Counted from the first letter of the stretch, positions 1 to 7,553 are shown. The stretch: DNA of 23,731 bases from DASQVO01 sp035640715 (GCA_035640715.1 DASQVO010000102.1:1-23731), one strand, 5' to 3'. The notes: generated by a model not told the origin, from the letters alone. A program made the numbers and translations.

Positions 1-262
1 CGCCTCGAAAGTTCCCGCCGGGCGGGCCGGCCGGGCCCCGCCTCGTCCTGCTGACCATCGTGCGAATGCTGGATACCCGGCATACCGGCCCCTCCTGTGC
101 TCGGGGGAGAGTCGACCGCGAGGCACGTCTGCCCTGACGGCACGTGCGGTCATCCCGCCGGCACGGCGGGAAGAGGTGCGGGATGAGAACTCACGATAGC
201 CGGAAAGGGGCTCGGTTGTAACGCAGCGCGCTTAATTGTTTGCTGTTAGTAATCGGAGAAGC
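1..262. other. Intergenic stretch with one hairpin, no gene seen
   Basis: No convincing reading frame lies in these bases. The clearest structure is a perfect 8-bp hairpin with a 3-base loop (arms 153-160 and 164-171), which could act as a terminator. The palindrome GCACGTGC lies just upstream at about 140-147. The last 40 bases before the acetyltransferase stop codon are comparatively AT-rich. I looked for riboswitch-like cores and recognised none. Confidence 0.4.
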
Positions 263-1306
263 TCACGCCAGGGACACCATCGGGAGACGCCATGAGGTCG
301 TCCACCGGTCCACGACGCGGTAACCGATCGTCTCGTTGATCGAGATCATGTGCCGGTTCGTCTCCGCGTTCCCGGTGATGATCCACCTCAGCTGGGGCTC
401 CCGCTGCGCCAGCCGTTCCAGCATCGCCACCTTGACCAGCAGGCCCAGGCGGTGGCCGCGGTGCGGGCGGGTCACGACGGTGAGTTCCTGATGGCCCCAC
501 TCAGGCTCGGCCGGGTCGACGCCGAGCTGCGTGAGCCCGGCGATCGCACCGGTGGCGTCGTGGCGTGCCGCCACCGAGTAGTAGCGCAATCCCTGCGCGG
601 CGACGCGCTCATCTGCGCGGCGCACCCGCGCGGCGTCCCACGTCTGCGCCTCTTCACCGGGGCCGCGCGGCGCGTCGCCCATGGTCTCGTTGAGCACGGC
701 CACCTGCTCCAGGAGTGTGGCCGGGGTTGGCCCGTCCCAGCTGAGCAGTGAATAGCCGGCCGCCGCCGCTTCGGCTGCCGCCCGGAGCTTCGCCAGGTGC
801 CCGGTGGGAATCGCGGCGACATCGAGGATCCGGCGGACTTCGGTAAGGCCCGGCAATGCTCCGGCCGACCGGGCGAAGGCGTCGCCCGGCGAACCGTCCC
901 TCGTCTCCCCGCTGAGCACCCGCCGGCCAAGGGCGCGGGTGCGCTCAGCGGCGTGCCCGAGCAGCGCCCGGCCGAGGCCGGCGCGCCGCTGCGGGGGAGC
1001 GATCCAGATCACGAGCGACGCCTGGTCCTGGTTCTCCCGATCGGGCAGCTCAAGGAGATACCCGCCGATGGTGGCACCGCCGGAATCTCCGGAAGCGAGC
1101 CAAGTCTCGCGCGGCACGCCCGTCCAGCCGTGGATAACCCAGCCGCCGAACATCTCACGCGACATCACCGGGCCGACCGGGTCGTCCAGTGGCGCGCCCA
1201 GAGCGTAGGCGTCGTAGAGAGCGCCCAGCGCGGCCACGTCGCCGGCTGGGTCGAAACACTCGATCAGCACCCCGCCAGGAAACATGCTGTGGCCGAGAAT
1301 TGCCAT
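263..1306 (-). CDS. Two-domain GNAT-family N-acetyltransferase
   Basis: A 347-residue protein that reads as two GNAT folds in tandem, the layout also seen in mycothiol synthase and its relatives. Residues about 15-160 form the first domain, with an acetyl-CoA loop like RRAGLGRALLGHA. Residues about 190-345 form the second, with RPHRGHRLGLLVKVAML as its acetyl-CoA loop and NxxxNxxMISINETIGY as the usual C-terminal segment. GNAT enzymes move an acetyl group from acetyl-CoA to an amine; the acceptor here cannot be told, and I do not claim it is MshD. The gene is divergent from the leuA leader, with 86 bases between. No Shine-Dalgarno sequence is obvious before the ATG used here, so a start a few codons downstream (the second Met, or a GTG) is possible. 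Confidence 0.8.
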   Translation of the reverse strand: MAILGHSMFPGGVLIECFDPAGDVAALGALYDAYALGAPLDDPVGPVMSREMFGGWVIHGWTGVPRETWLASGDSGGATIGGYLLELPDRENQDQASLVIWIAPPQRRAGLGRALLGHAAERTRALGRRVLSGETRDGSPGDAFARSAGALPGLTEVRRILDVAAIPTGHLAKLRAAAEAAAAGYSLLSWDGPTPATLLEQVAVLNETMGDAPRGPGEEAQTWDAARVRRADERVAAQGLRYYSVAARHDATGAIAGLTQLGVDPAEPEWGHQELTVVTRPHRGHRLGLLVKVAMLERLAQREPQLRWIITGNAETNRHMISINETIGYRVVDRWTTSWRLPMVSLA

Positions 1307-1392
1307 CGAATAATCGGCCGCACAGCAAACGGGTTCGGGGCATCCCCTCCGTGTCCCCCTGCCAGCGCCGCGGCTGATAGGCTTTGTTCATC

Positions 1393-1440
1393 ATGCTGCG
1401 CGAGCTGCTCCTCCTTAGCAGCCGCGGCGGGGGCTGTTGA
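1393..1440 (+). CDS. leuA leader peptide (MLRELLLLSSRGGGC)
   Basis: A 15-codon ORF, ATG at 1393 and TGA at 1438-1440, encoding MLRELLLLSSRGGGC. Five of its 15 residues are Leu, four of them consecutive (codons at 1405-1416), and it ends 100 bases before leuA. That is the signature of an attenuation leader whose ribosome senses charged tRNA-Leu. There is no good Shine-Dalgarno sequence. However, TAGGCT at 1378-1383 resembles an actinobacterial -10 box and would place the transcript start near 1390-1393, so leaderless translation is plausible. Composition and position are seen directly; the sensing role is inferred from family knowledge. It is too short to be found by length-based gene calling. 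Confidence 0.82.
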   Translation: MLRELLLLSSRGGGC

Positions 1441-1540
1441 CGGCCTGCTCCCTCGCCGCGGAGTCTTCGCGTGATTGCTGGCCAGATCGCGGCCGGATGC
1501 CGGCCGGATCCCGCAGCCTCGACGAGGAGCAGCATCCATC
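1393..1540 (+). promoter_or_regulatory. leuA leader RNA: hairpin with a possible pseudoknot to the leuA RBS
   Basis: Bases 1422-1433 can pair with 1450-1461 (12 bp, one G-U). The 5' arm lies inside the Ser-Arg-Gly codons of the leader ORF. The loop and first stem bases CTGCTCC (1445-1451) are exactly complementary to GGAGCAG (1526-1532), which overlaps the leuA Shine-Dalgarno GAGGAG at 1524-1529. A second, compact hairpin is GGCCGG-ATG-CCGGCC (1491-1505). Inferred model: with ample leucine the ribosome finishes the leader, the 12-bp hairpin forms and its loop masks the leuA RBS. When it stalls at the Leu codons it covers the 5' arm and leuA is translated. No T-run follows any stem, which argues for translational rather than transcriptional control. 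Confidence 0.6.
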
Positions 1541-3313
1541 ATGACGTCGCAGCAAGACTCTGCCCGTTATAAACAGCACCCTGCGCCGCGGCAGCGGTCC
1601 ATCGGGGCCGGGGCCATCCGCCAGCAGCCGAGCGGCATGCCATGCCATCGCTACACGCCCTTCAAGGCCATTGACCTGCCGGACCGGACGTGGCCCGGTA
1701 AATCGATCAGCAAGGCGCCGCGGTGGCTCTCCACGGACCTTCGTGACGGCAACCAGGCGCTGATCGACCCGATGAGCCCGGCGCGCAAGCACAAGATGTT
1801 CGACCTTCTGGTCCGGATGGGCTACAAGGAGATCGAGGTGGGCTTCCCGTCGGCCAGCCAGATGGACTTCGATTTCGTCCGCGAACTGATCGAGGACGGC
1901 CGCATCCCCGGCGACGTGCAGATCTCCGTGCTCACCCAGGCCCGCGATGACCTGATCGAGCGGACCGTCGAGTCGCTGCGCGGGGCGCCACGGGCCACCG
2001 TGCACCTGTACAACGCGACCGCCCCGCTCTTCCGCCGCGTCGTATTCGGCGTGGACCGCGAGCAGTGCAAGGCGCTGGCGGTCGAGGGGACGCAGGCGGT
2101 GCTGCGGCACGCCGAGCGGCTGCTGCCGGATTGCGCGTTCGGCTATGAGTACTCGCCGGAGATCTTCGTCGACACCGAACTGGACTTCGCCGCGGAGGTA
2201 TGCGAGGCGGTTTCGGACGTGTGGCAGCCGGAGCCGGGCCGGGAGATCATCTTCAACCTGCCGTGCACGGTGGAACGGTCGACGCCGAACGTCTACGCCG
2301 ACCAGATCGAGTGGATGAGCCGCAGCCTGTCACGGCGCGAGCACGTGTGCCTGTCGGTGCACACGCACAACGACCGGGGCACCGCCGTCGCGGACGCGGA
2401 GCTCGCGGTCATGGCCGGGGCGGACCGGATCGAGGGCTGCCTGTTCGGCAATGGCGAGCGGACCGGCAACGTCTGCCTGGTGACGCTGGGGATGAACCTG
2501 TTCAGCCAGGGCATCGACCCGATGATCGACTTCTCCGATATCGACGAGGTCCGGCGGACGGTCGAGTACTGCAACCAGCTTCCCGTGCACCCCCGCCATC
2601 CCTACGCGGGCGACCTCGTCTACACGGCGTTCTCCGGATCGCACCAGGACGCGATCAAGAAGGGCTTCGAGGCGCTGGAGGCCAAGGCGGCCAGGGCGGG
2701 CGTCCCGTTCGCCGACTACCCCTGGGCGGTGCCGTACCTGCCGGTCGACCCACGCGACGTGGGCCGGACCTATGAGGCCGTGATCCGGGTGAACTCCCAG
2801 TCCGGCAAGGGCGGCGTCGCCTACGTCATGAAGGCCGAGCACCAGCTCGAGCTGCCCCGGCGGCTGCAGATCGAGTTCTCTCGCGTCATCCAGGCGCGCA
2901 CTGACGAAGATGGCGGCGAGGTGACGCCGGCGGAGATGTGGGAGCTCTTCTCGGCCGAGTATCTGGCGGACGGCCCGGTGTCGCTGCTCGGGCACCACGC
3001 CTCTTCGGTGGTCGAATCCAAGCACGCGCTGTCTGCGGAGGTGCGCGTCGACGGGCAGGGCCGCCAGATCGAGGGCTCAGGCAACGGGCCGATCTCGGCG
3101 TTCTGTGACGCGCTGAGCTCGATAGGAATTAAGACGCGCGTGCTCGACTACACCGAGCACGCGCTGTCCGCCGGGTCGGACGCGCAGGCCGCCGCTTACG
3201 TTGAATGCGAGGTCGAGGGACGCACGCTGTGGGGTGTGGGCATCGACGGTGACACCGTGGGCGCCTCGATGCGCGCCGTGCTGTCGGCCGTCAACCGCTC
3301 GCGGAAGGGCTGA
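1541..3313 (+). CDS. leuA: 2-isopropylmalate synthase
   Basis: Condenses acetyl-CoA with 2-oxoisovalerate, the first committed step of leucine synthesis, in the cytoplasm. The 590-residue length matches the long actinobacterial LeuA class. The N-terminal catalytic barrel has STDLRDGNQAL with the metal-binding Asp at about residue 69, the metal-binding HTHND motif with His at about 274 and 276, and the loop GNGERTGN. The C-terminal part, from about residue 445 on, is the regulatory domain that binds leucine in this family (SSVVESKHALSAEV, GSGNGPISAFCDAL). The frame is open upstream to 1475, but I chose ATG 1541 because GAGGAG lies before it and the upstream codons belong to the leader RNA. Control by a Leu-rich leader peptide is likely. 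Confidence 0.96.
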   Translation: MTSQQDSARYKQHPAPRQRSIGAGAIRQQPSGMPCHRYTPFKAIDLPDRTWPGKSISKAPRWLSTDLRDGNQALIDPMSPARKHKMFDLLVRMGYKEIEVGFPSASQMDFDFVRELIEDGRIPGDVQISVLTQARDDLIERTVESLRGAPRATVHLYNATAPLFRRVVFGVDREQCKALAVEGTQAVLRHAERLLPDCAFGYEYSPEIFVDTELDFAAEVCEAVSDVWQPEPGREIIFNLPCTVERSTPNVYADQIEWMSRSLSRREHVCLSVHTHNDRGTAVADAELAVMAGADRIEGCLFGNGERTGNVCLVTLGMNLFSQGIDPMIDFSDIDEVRRTVEYCNQLPVHPRHPYAGDLVYTAFSGSHQDAIKKGFEALEAKAARAGVPFADYPWAVPYLPVDPRDVGRTYEAVIRVNSQSGKGGVAYVMKAEHQLELPRRLQIEFSRVIQARTDEDGGEVTPAEMWELFSAEYLADGPVSLLGHHASSVVESKHALSAEVRVDGQGRQIEGSGNGPISAFCDALSSIGIKTRVLDYTEHALSAGSDAQAAAYVECEVEGRTLWGVGIDGDTVGASMRAVLSAVNRSRKG

Positions 3314-3336
3314 AAGGCGCCCGAAGGGCTGACCGG

Positions 3337-3370
3337 CCGCTCACCCGGGCCCTCGGGCCCGGGTGAGCGG
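3337..3370. terminator. Bidirectional terminator hairpin between leuA and SRPBCC gene
   Basis: Two perfect 16-base arms (3337-3352 and 3355-3370) separated by two bases, so at least 14 pairs once the loop opens. It lies between the convergent ends of leuA and the SRPBCC gene. There is no T-run on either side, as is common for actinobacterial terminators. Confidence 0.8.
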
Positions 3371-3450
3371 GTAGTGGCGGTTTAGTCCGCCGGGCGGAAC
3401 GTGGGCGGGCCGCCTGGGCTCGAACCTGGAACCCGCGATGAAGAGGGCGT

Positions 3451-3912
3451 TCAGCTTGGTGCATGAGCAGCCAGCCGCTGGGTCAGGACCCGGGAGCGGG
3501 CGAGCTGTACCGCGCGAGCTCGGGACCTGGCGAACCGGCGCAGGCCGAACGGCGCCCGCAGCCACAGCGTGTCGGTCACCGCGGTGCCGTGGCCGTCTGG
3601 CGCGATGCTGAACCGGTAGGCCATCCGCACCCCGCCCGGGCTGTGCACGTCACCGGTGATCTCCGCGTGGGGCGGGTCGTTGCGCTTCGCGGCCAGGGTG
3701 ACGGCGATGACGTTGTCATATGGCAGCTTCCCGAGAATGCGAAACCGCTCGACGGCGTGGTAGTGGACCGTATCGCCCGCGCGGCGGATGTCGCGTACCG
3801 CTACGACCAGCGGGGACAGGCCAACGTAGTTGGCCGGGTCGGCGAGGTGCGCGAACACGGTCTCGGGTGATGCCGCGATCGTGAAGGTGTGATCTAGCCG
3901 GGTGGTTGGCAC
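3451..3912 (-). CDS. SRPBCC-family (polyketide cyclase/START-like) protein
   Basis: A 153-residue protein with the SRPBCC opening: DHTFTIAASPETVFAHLADPANY, a first beta strand followed by the helix lining the ligand pocket. It continues with alternating strands (AEITGDVHSPGGVRMAYRFSIAP, GTAVTDTLWLRAPFG) and a basic C-terminal helix. The fold binds hydrophobic ligands; the ligand cannot be inferred. It runs convergent to leuA and divergent from recO, with 63 bases between its start and the recO start, so the two promoters must lie close together or overlap. The C-terminal 35 residues are strongly Arg-rich. Confidence 0.75.
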   Translation of the reverse strand: MPTTRLDHTFTIAASPETVFAHLADPANYVGLSPLVVAVRDIRRAGDTVHYHAVERFRILGKLPYDNVIAVTLAAKRNDPPHAEITGDVHSPGGVRMAYRFSIAPDGHGTAVTDTLWLRAPFGLRRFARSRARAVQLARSRVLTQRLAAHAPS

Positions 3913-3962
3913 CTGTGTCTCCCGTGACTTCTCTTCCGGACAGCCCGACGCCCCCAGGCCAG

Positions 3963-3968
3963 TATTGT
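3963..3968 (+). promoter_or_regulatory. Candidate -10 box for leaderless recO
   Basis: TATTGT fits the actinobacterial TAnnnT -10 pattern and ends seven bases before ATG 3976, which would put the transcript start on the A of that codon. No clear -35 box is seen at the expected distance, so this is tentative. Confidence 0.35.
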
Positions 3969-3975
3969 CGCTGCG

Positions 3976-4725
3976 ATGCGGGACAATGGCGAGATGCGGC
4001 TTTACCGGGACGATGGGGTCGTGCTGCGCACGCAGAAGCTCGGCGAGGCCGACCGCATCGTTACGGTGCTCGCCAGGAAGACCGGACGCGTTCGCGCGGT
4101 GGCCAAGGGCGTGCGGCGCACGAAGTCACGGTTCGGCGCTCGCCTTGAACCGTTCACCCACGTTGACCTGCTGCTCTACACCGGGCGATCGCTCGACGTG
4201 ATCACCCAGGCGGAGGTGGTACGCGCCTACGGCGCGCCGCTGACCGCGGACTACCCGCGCTACACGGCAGGTGTCGCGATGCTGGAAACAGCGGAGCGGT
4301 TCACGCCCGAGGACAAGGAGCCGGCGCTGCGGCAGTTCCTGCTCCTCATCGGCGGGCTGCGGTCCCTGGGAGAAGCCGCCCATGACCCGAGGCTGGTCCT
4401 CGATGCCTATCTGCTGCGCTCGCTGGCGGTGGCAGGCTACGCGCCGGCGCTCGAGGAGTGCGCCCGGTGCGGGGCGTCCGGCAGGCTATCGGCGTTCGCG
4501 ATCCCGGCTGGCGGCATGGTGTGCGTATCGTGCCGGCCGCCAGGATCGGCGGCGCCGGGCCCGGCCACGGTGGCGCTGATGACCGCCCTGCTCCGCGGGG
4601 ACTGGGACAGCGCCGACCGCAGTGAGCGCCGGCACCAGGTAGAGTGCAGTGGCCTGGTCGCCGCGTACCTGCAGTGGCACCTGGAACACTCGATTCGTTC
4701 GTTGCGTCACGTGGAGCGTGTGTGA
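3976..4725 (+). CDS. recO: DNA repair protein RecO
   Basis: RecO loads RecA on SSB-coated single strands in the RecFOR pathway. The N-terminal OB-fold is seen in LYRDDGVVLRTQKLGEADRIVTVLARKTGRVRAVAKGVRR. The helical C-terminal domain carries a four-cysteine zinc site, C162-x2-C165 and C183-x2-C186. The 249-residue length is normal. Two starts are possible: ATG 3976 (possibly leaderless) or ATG 3994, which gives the common N-terminus MRLYRDDG. I kept 3976 because of the -10 box spacing. The gene overlaps uppS by GTGA, so the two are almost certainly co-transcribed and translationally coupled. Confidence 0.93.
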   Translation: MRDNGEMRLYRDDGVVLRTQKLGEADRIVTVLARKTGRVRAVAKGVRRTKSRFGARLEPFTHVDLLLYTGRSLDVITQAEVVRAYGAPLTADYPRYTAGVAMLETAERFTPEDKEPALRQFLLLIGGLRSLGEAAHDPRLVLDAYLLRSLAVAGYAPALEECARCGASGRLSAFAIPAGGMVCVSCRPPGSAAPGPATVALMTALLRGDWDSADRSERRHQVECSGLVAAYLQWHLEHSIRSLRHVERV

Positions 4726-5519
4726 CCGTCCGGCCGCCCGATCCTCATCCGAGTGGGGCGCGTCCCCCCGCGATACCGCGTCACCTCATCCCCCGGCACG
4801 TGGCCATCGTCATGGATGGCGACGGCCGCTGGGCGAAGCAGCGCGGGCTGCCGCGGACCGAGGGCCACAAGGAAGGCGAGTCCTCGCTGCTCGACGTGAT
4901 CATGGGTGCGATCGAGCTCGGCATCCCGTATCTGTCGGCCTACGCCTTCTCCACCGAGAACTGGCGGCGCTCGCCGGACGAGGTGCGCTTCCTGATGGGA
5001 TTCAACCGCGACGTGATCCACCGCCGCCGCGACCTGCTCCTCGAGATGGGGGTCAGGATCCGCTGGGCCGGGCGCCGCCGGCGGCTCTGGCGCAGCGTCA
5101 TCAGCGAGCTCGAGGAGGCCGAACGGCTGTCGGCTGACAACTCGGTCCTGACCCTGCAGTTCTGCGTGAACTACGGTGGGCGGGCCGAGATCGCCGACGC
5201 CGCCGCGGCGATCGCCGCCGACGTGGCCTCGGGGCGGCTCCGGCCGGAAAAGGTAGATGAGAAGGTTTTCGCCCGATATCTGGACGAGCCGGATATCCCA
5301 GATGTTGACCTTTTCGTCCGTTCCTCCGGAGAACACCGGATATCAAATTTCCTGCTATGGCAGTCGCACTATGCCGAGCTTGTATTTCTTGACACGCTGT
5401 GGCCTGACTTTGACCGCCGAAATCTCTGGCAGGCGTGCGAAATTTACGCCAGCCGTGACCGGAGGTACGGCGGGGCGGTGCCCAACGTGATTTCCGGCAG
5501 TCCCGCCGCGTCGGGCTGA
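4722..5519 (+). CDS. uppS: Isoprenyl (undecaprenyl/decaprenyl-type) diphosphate synthase
   Basis: A cis-prenyltransferase that elongates farnesyl diphosphate to the polyprenyl carrier used for peptidoglycan and other wall polymers. The 265-residue length is typical. Motifs in order: HVAIVMDGDGRWAKQRG (catalytic Asp 32), RTEGHKEGE, AYAFSTENWRRSPDEV, and RSSGEHRISNFLLWQSHYAEL from residue 200. The usual motif is MDGNGRWA; here residue 34 is Asp instead of Asn. GTG 4722 is chosen because it overlaps the recO stop and follows GGAG at 4713; the open frame to 4644 lies inside recO. The last third, about 5250-5450, is visibly poorer in GC than the rest of the gene. Confidence 0.94.
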   Translation: MTVRPPDPHPSGARPPAIPRHLIPRHVAIVMDGDGRWAKQRGLPRTEGHKEGESSLLDVIMGAIELGIPYLSAYAFSTENWRRSPDEVRFLMGFNRDVIHRRRDLLLEMGVRIRWAGRRRRLWRSVISELEEAERLSADNSVLTLQFCVNYGGRAEIADAAAAIAADVASGRLRPEKVDEKVFARYLDEPDIPDVDLFVRSSGEHRISNFLLWQSHYAELVFLDTLWPDFDRRNLWQACEIYASRDRRYGGAVPNVISGSPAASG

Positions 5520-5939
5520 GTGGCGCTCTCGCGGCGCGCTCGGCGATGCCGATTGCGGTCGCGTCCACGGTCATAGCGCGTTCGCAGTGAGATCCGCGCA
5601 GTAGCCTGCCCAGGCCGTGGTAATCGGTAAAGCTGAGGCCCGCATCTAGCGCGGCCACGGCGCTGAGCTTTATCGTGTATTGGCTGACATGTTATCTCGG
5701 TGCTTCGGGGGCTGCCGTTTCGGTGCGCCCGTAATCCCGCAGCTGTTCAGCAAATGTCCGAACTCGTTCTTGGCTGATGACCAGCGGCAGACGCGACGAC
5801 TGTAATGTGAAACACAGGGAAGACCAGTAAACACAGGGAAGACAGTAAGAGATGCTCGTAATAACGGGGGTGCTGGCTAAGCCGGAAGTATTCCGGCGGG
5901 GCGCCACAGGCCAGCGTCGTCATCATAGAGGGGGTGTTG
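5520..5939. other. 420-bp intergenic region, no supported gene
   Basis: No plus-strand gene is seen. On the minus strand there are protein-like fragments without a start, RBS or continuous frame: one ends near 5692 (LPLVISQERVRTFAEQLRDYGR) and another runs through about 5535-5655 (LDAGLSFTDYHGLGRLL, VDATAIGIAERAA). They could be the debris of a small gene pair, but I cannot identify them. Composition falls to near 50% GC from about 5670 to 5880, just upstream of the secreted DUF1906 gene. This part holds the 19-bp tandem repeat listed separately and probably the DUF1906 promoter. Confidence 0.4.
5810..5843 (+). repeat. Tandem direct repeat, 19-bp period
   Basis: AAACACAGGGAAGAC occurs at 5810-5824 and again, identical, at 5829-5843; the intervening CAGTA recurs imperfectly after the second copy. 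The repeat lies 97 bases upstream of the DUF1906 gene start, in the expected promoter zone. It may be a regulator site or a simple slippage duplication. Confidence 0.75.
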
Positions 5940-7553
5940 ATGCGTCGCACAGCAGTGGCCGTCATTGGCTTCGGTTGCGCCTTGGGGTTGTTCCCGGCGG
6001 GAGGCCCACGTGCGGAAAGCGTACGTGCGGAAAACCCGCATGCGGCCGTCTGGAGCAAGGCCGGCGGAAGCACGTCAGCCGCGAGGACGAAGACCGTCGA
6101 GTACAGCGGATACTCGATCAGCGTTCCGTCCGGCTGGCCGGTCTACCGGCTCGACAGCAATCCAACTCAGTGCGTCCGTTACGACATCAACGCCGTCTAC
6201 CTCGGCAATCCGGGCATTAACCAGGATTGCCCGCCCGGCCTCATCGGCCGGGCCGCCACCATTAGCATCACCACGGCGGGCGTCTCCGCAGCGCCGCCGG
6301 TGGAATACGAGCGGGCCGCCGTATCGCAGGGCGGACTGGGCGGGTCGATGCCACCGGTCAGCCCGGGAAATAGCGCCGCGCCCCTCCCGGCGGTCCAAGG
6401 CAGCGTCCGGCAGTACTCGCAGCAAGGTGAGTTCCATGCGATGATGCCGCACCTGTCCGTGACGGCCACCTACGGCGGCGACCCTTCGAAGGTGGAACAG
6501 ATTCTCCGCAGTATGCGGCGGTTGCGAAGCGGGCAGGCAGCGGGCACCCCCCGGAATCCGGGCGGGCCGGCGTCGGCCGGTGCGGCCGATCCGCCGGCCC
6601 GGCCGGCCCGGCCAGGCCCCGAGGAGCCGCTCACGGCGCCGGCCGGACCGGCCGCATCTGCGAAGCCGACGGTATCCGCGAAGCCGACGGTATCCGCGAA
6701 GCCGACGGCATCCGCGAAGCCGACGGCATCCGCGAAGCCTGCCGCGTCCATGTCGCCGAGGGCGGCCGCATCCGCGCCGCCGGAATCAGCGGCCTCCCCG
6801 GAATCGGCCACCTCCCCGGCGGGAAAGCTTGCGTCACAGGTCCAGGCCGCCAATCCAGCCGCGTCAATGAACGGTTTCGACACCTGCACCGCACCCTCGC
6901 TCAGCGCGATGCAGGCATGGCACAGCAAGTACAGCGCTGTCGGCATCTACATCGGCGGCCAGAATATGGCCTGCGACTACGGCAACCTCTCCGCGTCCTG
7001 GGTCACGTCGACGCACACGATGGGCTGGTCGCTGCTGCCCATTTATGTTGGCCTCCAGGCGCCCTGCAACTCCTTCCCCGGCAAGATCAATGCGAAGAGC
7101 GCCGGCTCGCAGGGCAAGACGGCCGCGGACACCGCCATTGGTGATGCGAACCAACTCGGGATGTGGAAGGGAACGCCCATCTACTTCGACATGGAGGCGT
7201 ACGACAATACCAAGGCCAGATGCCGTACCGCCGTGCTGACGTTCCTCGACGCATGGACGCGGGAACTGCACGCACGCGGCTATGCGTCGGGGGTTTACTC
7301 CGGTGCGGCGTCGGGCGTCTCGGATCTGGTGTCCGCCAGCAGCGTGAATGGTCACCCGCTAGCCGAGCCCAACGCCATGTGGTTCGCGCTGTGGGATAAC
7401 AACAAGAATCTGGACGGCACCCCTTACCTGCCTGGATCCCGCTGGGCGTCGAACCGGGTCAAGCAGTACATGGGCAACCACACGCAGAAGATCGGACGGT
7501 ACCGCCTCAATGTAGACTTGGACCGGGTCGGCGGAGCCGTATCAGGTCCCTGA
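5940..7553 (+). CDS. Secreted DUF1906 (glycoside-hydrolase-like) protein
   Basis: A 537-residue exported protein in three parts. (1) A signal peptide, MRRTAVAVIGFGCALGLFPAG, then a domain at about 45-185 beginning VEYSGYSISVPSGWPVYRLD, with two cysteines. (2) A disordered Pro/Ala/Ser/Lys linker, about 190-305, with six-residue SAKPTV repeats. (3) A DUF1906 domain from about 310 to the end (NGFDTCTAPS, AVGIYIGGQN, WSLLPIYVGLQ, GTPIYFDMEAYD, YASGVYSG, RVKQYMGN, LNVDLDRV). DUF1906 has the GH25-like barrel of Rv2525c-type proteins, so a role at the cell wall is likely, but catalysis is not established. The start is ATG 5940, five bases after a GAGGGGG ribosome site; in-frame GTG and TTG codons just upstream are less well placed. 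Confidence 0.88.
   Translation: MRRTAVAVIGFGCALGLFPAGGPRAESVRAENPHAAVWSKAGGSTSAARTKTVEYSGYSISVPSGWPVYRLDSNPTQCVRYDINAVYLGNPGINQDCPPGLIGRAATISITTAGVSAAPPVEYERAAVSQGGLGGSMPPVSPGNSAAPLPAVQGSVRQYSQQGEFHAMMPHLSVTATYGGDPSKVEQILRSMRRLRSGQAAGTPRNPGGPASAGAADPPARPARPGPEEPLTAPAGPAASAKPTVSAKPTVSAKPTASAKPTASAKPAASMSPRAAASAPPESAASPESATSPAGKLASQVQAANPAASMNGFDTCTAPSLSAMQAWHSKYSAVGIYIGGQNMACDYGNLSASWVTSTHTMGWSLLPIYVGLQAPCNSFPGKINAKSAGSQGKTAADTAIGDANQLGMWKGTPIYFDMEAYDNTKARCRTAVLTFLDAWTRELHARGYASGVYSGAASGVSDLVSASSVNGHPLAEPNAMWFALWDNNKNLDGTPYLPGSRWASNRVKQYMGNHTQKIGRYRLNVDLDRVGGAVSGP
6657..6746 (+). repeat. Five 18-bp tandem repeats in the DUF1906 linker
   Basis: Five 18-base units in frame encode SAKPTV, SAKPTV, SAKPTA, SAKPTA, SAKPAA. 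The third base of each codon is nearly constant across units, pointing to recent expansion. Unit number probably varies between strains and sets the linker length between the two folded domains. Confidence 0.9.

Noticed and set aside
1..262. Riboswitch upstream of the first gene
   Set aside because: The gene beside it points the other way and no known core (glycine, cobalamin, c-di-AMP or others) could be matched.
350..751. Plus-strand ORF opposite the GNAT gene
   Set aside because: It is the shadow of the acetyltransferase; composition and residues (Arg/His/Gly-rich) are typical of antisense reading.
3405..3450. tRNA-like T-arm on the minus strand near the SRPBCC stop (GGTTCGAGCCC)
   Set aside because: No acceptor, D-arm or anticodon arm can be folded around it, and the T-stem itself does not pair properly.
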